Positions 1-8,704 of a stretch of 53,138 nt of DNA are shown one piece after another. Made by a program: the position numbers and the translations under genes. The notes below the pieces were generated by a model. The model did not search any database. It was not told the origin of the DNA and worked only from the letters and a program-made list of their open reading frames with translations. How positions within the stretch are numbered: position 1 is the stretch's first letter; every line of letters begins with the position of its first letter. The stretch spans positions 1-53,138 of the forward strand of contig SLAA01000073.1 in the NCBI GenBank assembly GCA_007127105.1, given 5' to 3'. The DNA is from Spirochaetales bacterium (GTDB lineage: Bacteria > Spirochaetota > Spirochaetia > DSM-27196 > SLAA01).

Positions 1-683
1 AGCACCAGACAGAAGCCAGCAGACCGGAGCATGAGGGCCTTTGGAAGTGCGGGAATGTTCATATGGCGGTGCGTTTCCAGCGGCGTAGTGTCCAGTCGCG
101 CACGAAAATAGCTCTCACGGTGGTAGAAAAACTCAGCACCCAGAAGGTTGATAGCGGCGAATAGGAAGGACAATGCCCAGACGCCTGTGATATCTACATG
201 CTGGATCAGAGGGAGATACACACCCGCCGGGTATGAGATCAGGCCCCACGGGTAGCCCAAGAATCCTACCGACTTCAGAAACTCGTATCCGGCCCAGGCG
301 GCGGCAGCAACGAACACACGCTCGCTGCGAGCCGGGGCTTGCAGAATACGTTGCAGTACAGGAAACAACAGCGAGTTATACAGTGAGTAGCCAATTATCG
401 GTCCCCCGATAGTCCAGACCGCGAACTCGCCAAAGTTGGCTAGCCAGTAATTGGAAAGTCCGGTTGAAATGACGGCAAAAATCACTCCTATTCGTACCGA
501 GTCGCGCAGGCGACGGCTGTTCAGGAGAGCATAGAACAGAGGGATGAGGGCTATCGGTGCAATCAGTGGTGTCCCGTAGGGAATAAACTCATTAGGTAAT
601 GCTGCGGCCAGGAGAACTCCCGATGCCGCCGCGCACAGGCTGTCTCGTCGAATCATACCCGCCACTGTACCACCAACAGACAT
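1..683 (-). CDS. lnt: Apolipoprotein N-acyltransferase Lnt (5' part; gene continues past the window start)
   Basis: Reading the minus strand from an ATG at 683 gives about 227 residues with no stop before the window edge. The N-terminal part is a run of hydrophobic segments with the Lnt-like stretch ALPNEFIPYGTPLI and then IALIPLFYAL. Further on come YEFLKSVGFLGYPWG, LPLIQHVDITG and VWALSFLFAAINLL, which match the membrane part of Lnt just before its nitrilase domain. The catalytic nitrilase domain would lie outside the window. Lnt N-acylates the N-terminal cysteine of lipoproteins in the inner membrane. This fits the lipoproteins encoded in this window. The start is uncertain: ATGs at 683 and 656 are in frame and neither has a clear Shine-Dalgarno sequence. 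The gene is transcribed away from the galactokinase-like gene. Family call fairly sure; start unsure. Confidence 0.82.
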   Translation of the reverse strand, partial: MSVGGTVAGMIRRDSLCAAASGVLLAAALPNEFIPYGTPLIAPIALIPLFYALLNSRRLRDSVRIGVIFAVISTGLSNYWLANFGEFAVWTIGGPIIGYSLYNSLLFPVLQRILQAPARSERVFVAAAAWAGYEFLKSVGFLGYPWGLISYPAGVYLPLIQHVDITGVWALSFLFAAINLLGAEFFYHRESYFRARLDTTPLETHRHMNIPALPKALMLRSAGFCLV

Positions 684-822
684 GGTTGTGTAGCCGGGGG
701 CTTTTGACACAACGGCTTTTGCACGACCACTGAAGGTGTAGAGGGGGCTTTGAAGCATGCACAATGCTGCCAAGTAGTCGGAATACGTCGTGGATGTTAT
801 TCGACTACCTTGAGACTTTTTG

Positions 823-851
823 TTGAATGTTTATGCAATCGTATGTATAAT
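823..851 (+). promoter_or_regulatory. Sigma-70 promoter of the galactokinase-like gene
   Basis: TTGAAT at 823-828, a 17-base spacer, and a perfect TATAAT at 846-851. Transcription would begin near 858, ahead of the AAGGAGG at 873-879 and the ATG at 891. Its position rules out the longer in-frame reading that would begin at 750. Confidence 0.75.
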
Positions 852-890
852 CTGCCTGCACGCCGGGACACCAAGGAGGCGTACGGTCGT

Positions 891-2096
891 ATGAAATCAA
901 AACACATGGTACAGGATATTGGTATTCAAGACCTTGCGACAGCCCAACGAAATGCCGAGTTGCACGAGCAAGAGTATGGTGTACCACCGCATATAACCGT
1001 CTCTGCCCCGGGGTCGGTGCTATTGATGGGGGCCTATACCGAGCATTCGGACGGACTTGTTTTTGGCCTCCCCTTAGAGCAACGAATGAACGTGAGCATC
1101 GGTCGCCGTACCGACAACTCCTTACGCTTTTTCGCTGCCGATTTGAACGAACGTAAACGCACCAGTGTTTCAGCCCTCAAGTACAAGCGAGAAGACCGTT
1201 GGGCCAACTACCTCAAAGGCGTTGTAATGCAACTGCAGCGTCTGGGCTGTCCGGTGCGCGGGTTGAATCTCACCGTTTCCGGAAGTGTCCCTGTCGGAAT
1301 AGGTTTGGGATCGTCGGCTGCCATGGGCGTGTCCTGCGCGGTTGCACTCAAAGCGGTGTACGACTTCAAGGTGTCTGACATGCAGTTGTTGCAGTGTGCG
1401 CGGCGCGCCGAGCAGGAGTATACAGGCGCCGAGACCGGGCTGTCGGCCTATCTCACCAGCTATTTCGGCGAACCTGGCCACGCTGTGTATATAGACTCTC
1501 GTAGCCTTGAGTATTCACTGGTACCCGTCAGTTTTGAGGACGCCGTTTTTGTAGTCACCAACCCCCATGTACAGAACTGCTTTTCCGAGGAAGATGAAGC
1601 GGATCGGCGAGACGACTGTCGTAGTTGCGTCGAGAAACTGCACGCTACCCACGGCGGCTACGCTCTGCGCGATTATGGCGTAGGCGATGTAGAACAAGGC
1701 CTGGGAATCATGTCCGAGGATGTTCGTCGTCGCTGCTTGCATGTGGTCAATGAAATGCAACGAGTTCGTGAAGCACTCCCGGCAATTCGTGCGCAAGACA
1801 AGATCGATCTTGGCAAAATTATGGTTCGCTCTCACAACAGTCTACGTGACCTCTACGAGGTCTCGTACCCGGAGTTGGACTGGCTCGTAAAACGTTCCTG
1901 TGAAATATCCGGAATACATGGCGCTAAACTTGCAGGTTCGTCCACTGGGTGTTGTGTAGTTACCCTCATTGAGCAAGCCTCACTTGGGTATTACCGTGAG
2001 AAACTTGAGGAGTATGAACGAATATTCGGCTTCCCGGGCGACTACTTTGTACTCAACTTGCCAGCAGTTTCACGACTTGAGGTCAAGGTCCCGTAA
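891..2096 (+). CDS. Galactokinase-family GHMP protein with lost catalytic residues
   Basis: 401 residues when started at the ATG at 891, which follows AAGGAGG by 11 bases and lies downstream of a good promoter. The fold is clearly galactokinase-like: APGSVLLMGAYTEHSDG near residue 40, W-NYLKGV near 104, the ATP-binding PVGIGLGSSAA near 134-144, and a C-terminal GAKLAGSSTGCC. Key galactokinase residues are replaced. In motif 1 the conserved Arg, Asn, Glu, His and Asp become Ser42, Leu44, Ala48, Tyr49 and Glu51. The catalytic Asp of the usual GIMDQ segment aligns with Ala186 in GLSAY. The nucleotide site looks intact, so it may bind ATP but is unlikely to phosphorylate galactose. It could be a sensor, or act on another substrate. 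No other Leloir-pathway gene is nearby. Downstream lies surE. Confidence 0.8.
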   Translation: MKSKHMVQDIGIQDLATAQRNAELHEQEYGVPPHITVSAPGSVLLMGAYTEHSDGLVFGLPLEQRMNVSIGRRTDNSLRFFAADLNERKRTSVSALKYKREDRWANYLKGVVMQLQRLGCPVRGLNLTVSGSVPVGIGLGSSAAMGVSCAVALKAVYDFKVSDMQLLQCARRAEQEYTGAETGLSAYLTSYFGEPGHAVYIDSRSLEYSLVPVSFEDAVFVVTNPHVQNCFSEEDEADRRDDCRSCVEKLHATHGGYALRDYGVGDVEQGLGIMSEDVRRRCLHVVNEMQRVREALPAIRAQDKIDLGKIMVRSHNSLRDLYEVSYPELDWLVKRSCEISGIHGAKLAGSSTGCCVVTLIEQASLGYYREKLEEYERIFGFPGDYFVLNLPAVSRLEVKVP

Positions 2097-2105
2097 CAGC
2101 CCTTC

Positions 2106-2134
2106 TTTCCAAAGCCCTGGTGAGGTCGTATACT
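2106..2134 (+). promoter_or_regulatory. Possible promoter for surE
   Basis: TTTCCA at 2106-2111, a 17-base spacer and TATACT at 2129-2134, in the 112-base gap before surE. The -10 is good and the -35 weak. Confidence 0.35.
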
Positions 2135-2208
2135 ATCCTCATAAGACATCGAGTACATGCTTGATACGCATTCACATCTAGTTTTTTCGAACAAAGGGAT
2201 AAAGGGTT

Positions 2209-2955
2209 TTGAAAGTATTACTGACCAATGATGATGGCATTGACAGTCCTGGAATTGAGGCCCTGTACGACGGCCTCTCTGCGCAGCATGAAGTCTGGAT
2301 CCTCGCGCCCGACGGCGAGCGCAGCGGCATGTCACACTACATAACGCTGCGTGAGCCCATGAAGTTCCGCCGAGTAGCTGACCGCCGGTTCGTGTCGAGT
2401 GGGTCGCCAGCTGACTGCGTCATCCTTGGGCTTCTGAGTGCCCTCGACTTCTGTCCAGATGTGGTTCTGTCAGGTATCAACCTTGGGCCTAATCTTGGCT
2501 CAGATATTGTCTTTTCTGGAACTGCTGCAGCGGCGCGTCAGGCTGCCTTCATGGGAGTTCCGGGAATTGCGCTGTCGCTTGACGGCTTCACTCCTCCTTT
2601 TCATTTTGAGCCCCTCCTCAGGCTCCTGCGAGAGCAGCTGACTGAGTTTGTGAATCGTTGGGAGCAGGGTTACTTCCTCAACATAAACTCGCCGAACCTT
2701 TCCGACCCTGAGATGCCGGTAGAGGTGACATCCCCTTGTGTTCGGGTGTATCATGACGACTTAGCCGAGTTTTCCACACCTATTGGTGATAAGTACTTCT
2801 TTATGAACGGAAAACCGGTTGAGACCGATCTCGTTCCTGGAACAGACTGGTATGCGGTATCGCATGGTGCGATATCGCTGAGTGCTATTCAATTGAACCC
2901 GGTGAGCCATGAGCATGCGAAGGCCTACGAACAACTACTCCTCGCCCGCAGATAG
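2209..2955 (+). CDS. surE: 5'/3'-nucleotidase SurE
   Basis: 248 residues, the usual SurE length. SurE is a metal-dependent phosphatase acting on nucleoside monophosphates, described as a survival protein. The N-terminal LLTNDDGIDSPGI carries the paired metal-binding Asp residues. APDGERSGMSHYIT supplies the conserved Ser, and VLSGINLGPNLGSDI holds the Asn metal ligand and the GxNxG loop. The start is TTG at 2209, because the reading KVLLTNDD begins directly after it; AAAGGG lies a few bases upstream. Its 3' end overlaps the next TPR gene by 47 bases, indicating co-transcription and probably translational coupling. Confidence 0.95.
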   Translation: MKVLLTNDDGIDSPGIEALYDGLSAQHEVWILAPDGERSGMSHYITLREPMKFRRVADRRFVSSGSPADCVILGLLSALDFCPDVVLSGINLGPNLGSDIVFSGTAAAARQAAFMGVPGIALSLDGFTPPFHFEPLLRLLREQLTEFVNRWEQGYFLNINSPNLSDPEMPVEVTSPCVRVYHDDLAEFSTPIGDKYFFMNGKPVETDLVPGTDWYAVSHGAISLSAIQLNPVSHEHAKAYEQLLLARR

Positions 2956-3772
2956 GGGCGGAGCAAACAAGGGAAGCGGTCGGGGTGTCCCCAACACCGA
3001 CCGGGCCGGGAAAGCTCGGAGTCCCGCCAAACGAGGAGGCTCCGGGACCGACAACGCCCTGCGAGAGGGTGTGCGTCTTTTTCAGCAGAAAAAGTACACG
3101 GCAGCCGTGCAGGAGTTGTTGCAGGCCAAGCCTTCGAGTGATGACTATCCCCAGCTCGCCTATTATCTCGGTCTATCTTACACACACGTGGGTAGCTATG
3201 ACGAGGCACTGCTCTATCTGGAGCAGGTTGTGACCTCCGATATCGGACTTCCACACATCTACCAGAGCCGCATGATTCTTGGATACATCTATACCGTGAC
3301 CGAACGTTACCGGCTTGCTGAGTTTGAGTTCAGCAAACTGCTTGACGAGGGCTTTGAGTCGGCCAAGGTTCACGCCGCCCTTGGGCATGTGCTCTTTGCC
3401 CAGAATCAGACCGGAAATAGTATAGAGCACCTTGAGCGCGCGCTTGAGATGGACCCGCAGAACTCTACTGCGCTCAACTCACTCGGGTACATCATGGCAG
3501 AGAACGAGATGCGTCTTCCGGAGGCCTATGAGTACTGTAAACAAGCCGTAAAGAGCGCTCCACATAATCCGGCCTACCTGGATAGTCTGGGGTGGGTATT
3601 TTTCCGTCGGAGACAACTCCCGGAGGCTCGGCGTGTCCTGTCTGAAGCCCTGAAAAAGGCACCCCATCACCCGGAGATCCGGTCACATCTTCGAACAGTA
3701 ATAGATGAGATTAAGCGGAACGGAGAATTGTCATTGAGTCCAGGAGTTGACGCCGAGGTGCCTGAGGAATGA
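2909..3772 (+). CDS. Tetratricopeptide repeat protein
   Basis: 287 residues. After a basic, Gly/Arg/Pro-rich, probably disordered first 45 residues come at least five TPR units, including ALLYLEQVV, SIEHLERALEMDPQNSTALNSLGY and EAYEYCKQAV. The last, SLGWVFFRRRQLPEARRVLSEALKKAP, is the canonical type. There is no signal peptide or membrane segment, so it is probably cytoplasmic. TPRs mediate protein-protein contacts and no enzymatic domain is present. It overlaps surE by 47 bases and shares an ATGA overlap with the next gene, so the three form one operon. The partner is unknown. Confidence 0.85.
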   Translation: MSMRRPTNNYSSPADRGGANKGSGRGVPNTDRAGKARSPAKRGGSGTDNALREGVRLFQQKKYTAAVQELLQAKPSSDDYPQLAYYLGLSYTHVGSYDEALLYLEQVVTSDIGLPHIYQSRMILGYIYTVTERYRLAEFEFSKLLDEGFESAKVHAALGHVLFAQNQTGNSIEHLERALEMDPQNSTALNSLGYIMAENEMRLPEAYEYCKQAVKSAPHNPAYLDSLGWVFFRRRQLPEARRVLSEALKKAPHHPEIRSHLRTVIDEIKRNGELSLSPGVDAEVPEE

Positions 3773-5877
3773 ATGCAAACGTGTTGTGCTCTTCAGAACG
3801 CTCCAGTTGCAGTGCTCGTTGCTCGGGTTACCGATATGGGTTTGGCCTGGCTCTCCGTGGGCTGCTGGTGGTGACTCTCGTGGTGTTCCCGGTTCTTTGG
3901 GCGCCTCCTCAACAAATAGATATGGACGCTCTTTCGGCTGAAGAGGAGTTTCGTTGGGGTGTGCGTGCCTTCCAGAACGCTCGCTATAACGAGGCTATTA
4001 TGTCCTTTGAGCAATCCCTGGCTCATAGACCGGATGTCCCTATCGTACGGGAGTGGCTCGGGCGAGCTTACTTCTACTCGGGCTTCTATGAACCGGCGAT
4101 TGATGTCTGGGAGGCTCTCATTGCAGAAGGCTACGCCCACAATAGACTTGCCAACCGTATTGAACTCATTCGTGCCAGCCAAGGGGTGGGTCCCGAGACC
4201 GCTCCCGAAGACCGTTATGTGGTGAGCGCCGAGATTAACGGGAGGCAAGCAGAGCGCCTGGTGTTCCAGCGCCCTACAAGTGTGGAGCCCTTGGCGAACG
4301 GCTCCTTCATGGCCGCCTCGTACGGAACGCATGAGATTCACGTGTTTAACGCCAATGGGGTGGTAACTCAAACAATACGTGGTGGACTGGAAGGCTTTAA
4401 TAGACCCTTTGATATTGCTCGTGACCGTTCTGGGCGAGTCTATGTGAGCGAGTTTGGAGCAGATCGCATATCGGTGCTCGATGCAGCGGGCCGCCGTCTC
4501 TTTTCCTTTGGTGGTCGCGGGATTGGTGAGGGGAGCTTTCTTGGCCCTCAGTACCTCACGCTCGACGACGAGGAGTTTATTTACGTTAGTGACTGGGGAA
4601 ACCGGCGCGTGAGTAAATTTGATCGGGAGGGCGGCTTTGTTCTGTCCTTTGGTCGCCCGCGCGCGGGTTTCTCTGGGCTCTCACGGCCTACGGGTTTGGT
4701 ATATCTTGACGGGTATCTTTACGTTGCTGACGCTGGCAATCAGGCGATTATTGTCTTTGACGAAAGCGGAAACTATGTACGGGCCATTCGCGATCTGGGT
4801 TTGACACGTCCTGAGTCGCTTTCGCCTTATCCGGGTGGAAGGTTGCTGGTTGCTAATAGTTCCGAAATAGTACTGCTTGATCCCGAGCGCGAAACGGTAC
4901 GTCGTGACTTTGAACTTGACCAGGCGGCAGCCAAGATCACCTCGGTGCAGGTTGACGCCAACGGCAACATCATTACCACTGACTTTGACGGCGACAAGAT
5001 CATGGTTCTCTCGCCTATGTCTTCACTGTATGCAGGACTTGATGTACGCATTGACCGGGTTAACTCCGACAACCATCCTGAGGTGTTGTTGGAAATGAGT
5101 GTGCGGGATCGTTCAGGACGCCCCCAGTTGGGCCTGGGTACTCCTAATTTCGTGATAACCGAGGATGCAGGGGGAATTCTGCAGGGCCCGGAGGTGATTT
5201 TCGCTGGGCATGAAAGGTCACCAATTGAGGCCGCAGTCGTCGTTGAGCGCCACTCCTCAATGGGGGCCCATTCCAACGAGATACGACGCGTCACTGAAGA
5301 CTTACTGGGAACACTGGGTACCGCTGGCAGGAGCTTTGTGGTTGGTGGTGAGGAAGCCCCGGGAATTGCTGCCACGCGTTCCGCGTCAATTGGCGACAAA
5401 GCGCGGGCGGCCGCAGGTGGGGACTATCATGACTCTGCTGCCGTAGACCGCGCGTTGCGACTGGCGGTGGGCTCTCTTATTGACTCACCTGCGCCACGCG
5501 AACTGGTCCTGGTGTCTGATGGCGCCACAAAAGAAGATCGGTTTCGCTTCTTTGGTCTGCAGGAAACGCTTCAATATCTTCAGGTTAATGATGTGCGTTT
5601 CTCTGTCGTGTACCTGGAGCCGGGTATCGAGGCGGCCGAGTTCGAGTACCTAGTTGAGGAAACCGGAGGCCGCACCGTCTACGCATTTGAGGCAGCAGGA
5701 CTATCTCCCTTTGTCGAGCAGATGCTGGCAAGGCGCACCGGCCGATATGTTCTTCGTTACGTATCGGCAAAGGACACCGAGTTCGGCCGTCGCTACATCC
5801 CGCTGGAAGTCGAGGTTGCTCATCTGCGTCGTACCGGGCGTGACGAAACAGGATATTTTGCGCCCTTGCGCTTTTGA
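3769..5877 (+). CDS. Exported TPR / NHL beta-propeller / VWA-like protein
   Basis: 702 residues. A hydrophobic segment near residues 28-45 (LRGLLVVTLVVFPVLWA) is a likely signal anchor. It is followed by a TPR pair (FRWGVRAFQNARYNEAIMSFEQSL). Residues ~140-430 hold NHL-type propeller blades recurring as RPFDIARDRSGRVYVSEFG, YLTLDDEEFIYVSDWGNRRV and PTGLVYLDGYLYVADAGNQ. The C-terminal third resembles a VWA domain: AAVVVERHSSM sits where DxSxS is expected, with Glu for the first Asp, and ELVLVSDGATKED follows. The MIDAS is therefore degenerate and metal-dependent adhesion is doubtful. It acts outside the cytoplasm, probably as a protein-interaction scaffold. It starts inside the stop of the TPR gene (ATGA), so the two are probably coupled. 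Confidence 0.8.
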   Translation: MNANVLCSSERSSCSARCSGYRYGFGLALRGLLVVTLVVFPVLWAPPQQIDMDALSAEEEFRWGVRAFQNARYNEAIMSFEQSLAHRPDVPIVREWLGRAYFYSGFYEPAIDVWEALIAEGYAHNRLANRIELIRASQGVGPETAPEDRYVVSAEINGRQAERLVFQRPTSVEPLANGSFMAASYGTHEIHVFNANGVVTQTIRGGLEGFNRPFDIARDRSGRVYVSEFGADRISVLDAAGRRLFSFGGRGIGEGSFLGPQYLTLDDEEFIYVSDWGNRRVSKFDREGGFVLSFGRPRAGFSGLSRPTGLVYLDGYLYVADAGNQAIIVFDESGNYVRAIRDLGLTRPESLSPYPGGRLLVANSSEIVLLDPERETVRRDFELDQAAAKITSVQVDANGNIITTDFDGDKIMVLSPMSSLYAGLDVRIDRVNSDNHPEVLLEMSVRDRSGRPQLGLGTPNFVITEDAGGILQGPEVIFAGHERSPIEAAVVVERHSSMGAHSNEIRRVTEDLLGTLGTAGRSFVVGGEEAPGIAATRSASIGDKARAAAGGDYHDSAAVDRALRLAVGSLIDSPAPRELVLVSDGATKEDRFRFFGLQETLQYLQVNDVRFSVVYLEPGIEAAEFEYLVEETGGRTVYAFEAAGLSPFVEQMLARRTGRYVLRYVSAKDTEFGRRYIPLEVEVAHLRRTGRDETGYFAPLRF

Positions 5878-5902
5878 CACGAAGGCTCAACGAAAATAGT
5901 AT
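5874..5902 (+). promoter_or_regulatory. Sigma-70 promoter of the clpS-clpA-aat operon
   Basis: Perfect TTGACA at 5874-5879, a 17-base spacer and TAGTAT at 5897-5902. It overlaps the stop codon of the preceding gene and places the start about 15 bases before the clpS ribosome binding site (TGAGGAGG), giving the N-degron genes their own transcript. Confidence 0.75.
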
Positions 5903-5923
5903 TATACTTCTGAGGAGGATAGT

Positions 5924-6241
5924 ATGCCCGAGGAGCCGACCTCCGGTGTTCTGGAGGACGTCCACGAGCAGGTTGAGGAAGAACTGAAAGAGCCGACCCA
6001 GTATCGGGTGCTTATCCACAACGATCACTACACCACCATGGAGTTCGTTATTGAGGTGCTTATGGTGGTATTTCATAAGACGGTGATCGATGCGACCAAG
6101 ATTATGTTGGATGTACACCGCAAGGGACAGGGCGAGGTGGGTGTCTACACCTACGATATCGCCCTGACCAGGGTTATGCGGGTACGAAAGATGGCACGTG
6201 AGCGGGAGTTTCCGCTTAAGTGCACAATGGAAGAAGTATGA
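5924..6241 (+). CDS. clpS: ATP-dependent Clp protease adaptor ClpS
   Basis: 105 residues, the usual size. ClpS binds the N-degron residues Leu, Phe, Tyr and Trp and hands substrates to ClpA. The core YRVLIHNDHYTTMEFVIEVL contains the N-degron-binding Asn-Asp pair and the following Thr/Met. The second half, DATKIMLDVHRKGQGEVGVYTYDIA, is also typical. The acidic first ~25 residues correspond to the flexible N-terminal extension that controls delivery. Start ATG at 5924 with TGAGGAGG upstream. The gene lies 27 bases before clpA, and aat follows clpA directly, so adaptor, unfoldase and degron-adding transferase are encoded together. Confidence 0.96.
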   Translation: MPEEPTSGVLEDVHEQVEEELKEPTQYRVLIHNDHYTTMEFVIEVLMVVFHKTVIDATKIMLDVHRKGQGEVGVYTYDIALTRVMRVRKMAREREFPLKCTMEEV

Positions 6242-6268
6242 GTATAAGGACGCGAGGCCAAACGCGAT

Positions 6269-8704
6269 ATGCAGATAAACACCGAACTCCAAGCGATTCT
6301 TAATGCGGCCTACCAGGAGGCCAAGCAGCGTGGACACGAGTACCTGACTCCCGAGCACGTCTTGTATGCTGCAACCCATTTTGAGGTAGCCCGCGAGCTG
6401 CTCAAGGCCTGTGGAGCCTCCCCTGACGGGATTCGCAACGAGGTTGACGAGCACCTAAAGGTACATGTACCCACCGTAGCAGGCGGGGAGCCGTTCCAGT
6501 CGATACAGTTTCAACATGTGATAGAGCGTGCAGTATTCCACACCGAACAAGCCCAGAAGGCGGAGGTCGATATCGGAGACATTCTGGTATCAATCTTTGA
6601 TGAGGAAGAGTCGCACGGCTCGTACTTTCTCCGCAAATCGGGTGTGCAGCGCCTTCGTCTACTGGAAGTGATTTCGCATGGCTCCCTTGAGGAGTCTGAT
6701 CTTGAGGATGATGAACTTTCCGAGGACGAGGACGATGACCCGGCTCCGTTTGCTCCGGGAGAAGACGAAGGCTCAGCCAGGTCGGAACGCAAAAAGAAGA
6801 AGGATCCACTTTCGCAGTTCACTCGCAACCTGACCGCAGCGGCCAGCGAGGGCGTACTAGAGCCGCTTGTAGGTCGTGAGGATATTCTGGAGCGCACCAT
6901 TCAGGTTCTGTGTCGCCGACTCAAGAACAATCCTGTGCACCTGGGAGACCCAGGTGTCGGAAAGACCGCAATTACCGAGGGGCTGGCGCAACGCATATTC
7001 GAAGGCAAGGTGCCCCGGCTCCTGCGCGACTTTACTATTTACTCCTTGGATATGGGCGCCCTGGTTGCGGGGACACGCTACCGCGGCGACTTTGAGGAAC
7101 GACTCAAGCAGGTCATTAAGGCGCTTGAGAAACAGGATAAGGTGATCCTCTTTATTGATGAGATCCACACCATTGTTGGTGCAGGGGCAGTCTCGGGTGG
7201 TTCACTTGATGCTTCCAACCTGCTCAAGCCAGCCTTAGTGAGCGGGCGTTTGCGGTGTATTGGCTCGACCACCTATGAAGAGTACAAGCGATATTTTGAG
7301 AAGGATCGGGCATTATCTCGGCGCTTTCAGAAAATTGACGTGAACGAACCTACAGAAGATGAAGCCTATCAGATTCTGCTTGGCCTGCGTGACAAGTACG
7401 AGGAGTACCACCGCGTTAAGTTCACCGACGACGCGCTTCGGCAGGCTGTTCACTTGTCGGCGCTCTACATTAACGACCGACATCTCCCGGACAAGGCCAT
7501 TGACGTCATTGATGAATGTGGCGCGTACACCCGCATGCATGCCGAACCGCAGGATGCCCTGGAAACAGCTGAAGAGATAGCTGAGAGTGTCGCCGAGGAT
7601 GTCGCCGAGCAAACCGAAGATCTGGCCAAGGAGGCGGCTGAAGACGTGGTCGAAGAGACCGCCGAAGAGACCGCCGAAGAGCCCGAAATCATAGAGATCG
7701 ACGCGAGCCTGGTGGAGAAGGTCGTGGCCAAGATGGCCAAGATACCGGTCAAGAGTGTGTCTACCTCTGAGAGGGATCGTCTCAAGAGCCTTGAGGCAGA
7801 TCTCATGGCGACCGTCTTTGGCCAGGAACAGGCTATTGCCTCGGTAGTGCAGGCTGTCAAGAGATCCAGGGCGGGGTTTCGCCATGGTCAAAAACCGGTG
7901 GCATCATTCTTGTTTGTCGGCCCTACCGGCGTAGGCAAGACCGAACTTGCTCGGCAGCTCTCGGACACCCTTGGCGTAGCGCTACACCGCTTTGACATGA
8001 GTGAGTACGGCGAAAAACACACGGTGTCACGGCTCATCGGTTCACCTCCAGGGTATGTAGGTTACGAGGATGGGGCACTGCTGACCGACGCAGTTCGCAA
8101 AACCCCACATGCTGTGCTCCTGCTCGATGAGATTGAGAAGGCACATCCGGATATCTTCAACATTCTGCTGCAGGTGATGGACTACGCTACCATGACCGAC
8201 AATACCGGAAAGAAGGCCGACTTCCGCAACGTCATTCTCATCATGACCTCGAATGCGGGCGCCCGTGAAATTGGTCGGCCATTGATTGGATTCGGCGAAC
8301 GCCAAATAACCTCACAAGCGGTGTCCGACGCGGTGGAGCGAGTATTCTCGCCGGAGTTCCGTAATCGGCTTGATAAAGTCGTGGTGTTCAACGAGCTTGG
8401 TGACCAGGTAGTGGCCGATATCGTCCGCAAGGAAATCCGTGAGTTTGAGGATCAGCTGCGAGAACGTGAGGTCAGCCTCGAGGTAACCGAGGACTGCATT
8501 AGCTGGCTGGCTCGGCGTGGTTACTCGGCCGAGTTTGGAGCCCGCAACATTGCGCGACTCATAGAAGACAAGATCAAGAGTTACTTTGTTGATGCGGTTC
8601 TGTTTGGTGACTTCCAGCACGGTGGTAGGGCAATGATAGATGTCGTTGAGGACGATATTGTCATTCGGCCTGCAGACGATAGTCCGAGTTTCGGTGACGA
8701 GTGA
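6269..8704 (+). CDS. clpA: ClpA AAA+ unfoldase subunit of ClpAP
   Basis: 811 residues, longer than typical ClpA (~750). N-terminal double Clp repeat at residues 1-140, then an acidic linker (~140-170) and a Lys patch. First AAA+ module: Walker A GDPGVGKT at 226-233 and Walker [10 protein letters not shown] near 292-300. Second module: GPTGVGKT at 551-558 and [11 protein letters not shown] near 618. The loop LIGFG near residue 669 is the IGF/IGL ClpP-docking signature, so it should partner ClpP, not act as a ClpB disaggregase. There is no long coiled-coil middle domain. Instead, residues ~426-478 hold an Ala/Glu-rich insert coded partly by a 12-base tandem repeat. Aat starts inside its stop codon. 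Substrates are expected to be those delivered by ClpS. Confidence 0.96.
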   Translation: MQINTELQAILNAAYQEAKQRGHEYLTPEHVLYAATHFEVARELLKACGASPDGIRNEVDEHLKVHVPTVAGGEPFQSIQFQHVIERAVFHTEQAQKAEVDIGDILVSIFDEEESHGSYFLRKSGVQRLRLLEVISHGSLEESDLEDDELSEDEDDDPAPFAPGEDEGSARSERKKKKDPLSQFTRNLTAAASEGVLEPLVGREDILERTIQVLCRRLKNNPVHLGDPGVGKTAITEGLAQRIFEGKVPRLLRDFTIYSLDMGALVAGTRYRGDFEERLKQVIKALEKQDKVILFIDEIHTIVGAGAVSGGSLDASNLLKPALVSGRLRCIGSTTYEEYKRYFEKDRALSRRFQKIDVNEPTEDEAYQILLGLRDKYEEYHRVKFTDDALRQAVHLSALYINDRHLPDKAIDVIDECGAYTRMHAEPQDALETAEEIAESVAEDVAEQTEDLAKEAAEDVVEETAEETAEEPEIIEIDASLVEKVVAKMAKIPVKSVSTSERDRLKSLEADLMATVFGQEQAIASVVQAVKRSRAGFRHGQKPVASFLFVGPTGVGKTELARQLSDTLGVALHRFDMSEYGEKHTVSRLIGSPPGYVGYEDGALLTDAVRKTPHAVLLLDEIEKAHPDIFNILLQVMDYATMTDNTGKKADFRNVILIMTSNAGAREIGRPLIGFGERQITSQAVSDAVERVFSPEFRNRLDKVVVFNELGDQVVADIVRKEIREFEDQLREREVSLEVTEDCISWLARRGYSAEFGARNIARLIEDKIKSYFVDAVLFGDFQHGGRAMIDVVEDDIVIRPADDSPSFGDE
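7652..7681 (+). repeat. 12-base tandem repeat inside clpA
   Basis: GAAGAGACCGCC occurs twice in tandem (7652-7663, 7664-7675), followed by a half copy. It encodes part of the Glu/Ala-rich insert between the two ATPase modules and could change length by slippage in steps of four codons without breaking the frame. Confidence 0.7.

Noticed and set aside
750-890. N-terminal extension of the galactokinase-like protein
   Set aside because: A sigma-70 promoter (823-851) lies inside it, a good ribosome site precedes the ATG at 891, and the extra residues are Cys/Arg-rich and unlike the family.
5585-6454. 289-residue minus-strand open frame
   Set aside because: Antisense to clpS and the end of the propeller protein; composition is typical of a shadow frame.
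6511-6900. Ser-rich minus-strand frames here and at 7465-7860, 4827-5399, 18341-18712 and 23366-23608
   Set aside because: All are Ser/Arg/Ala-rich mirror frames of acidic coding regions (GAN codons read as serine-type codons on the other strand).
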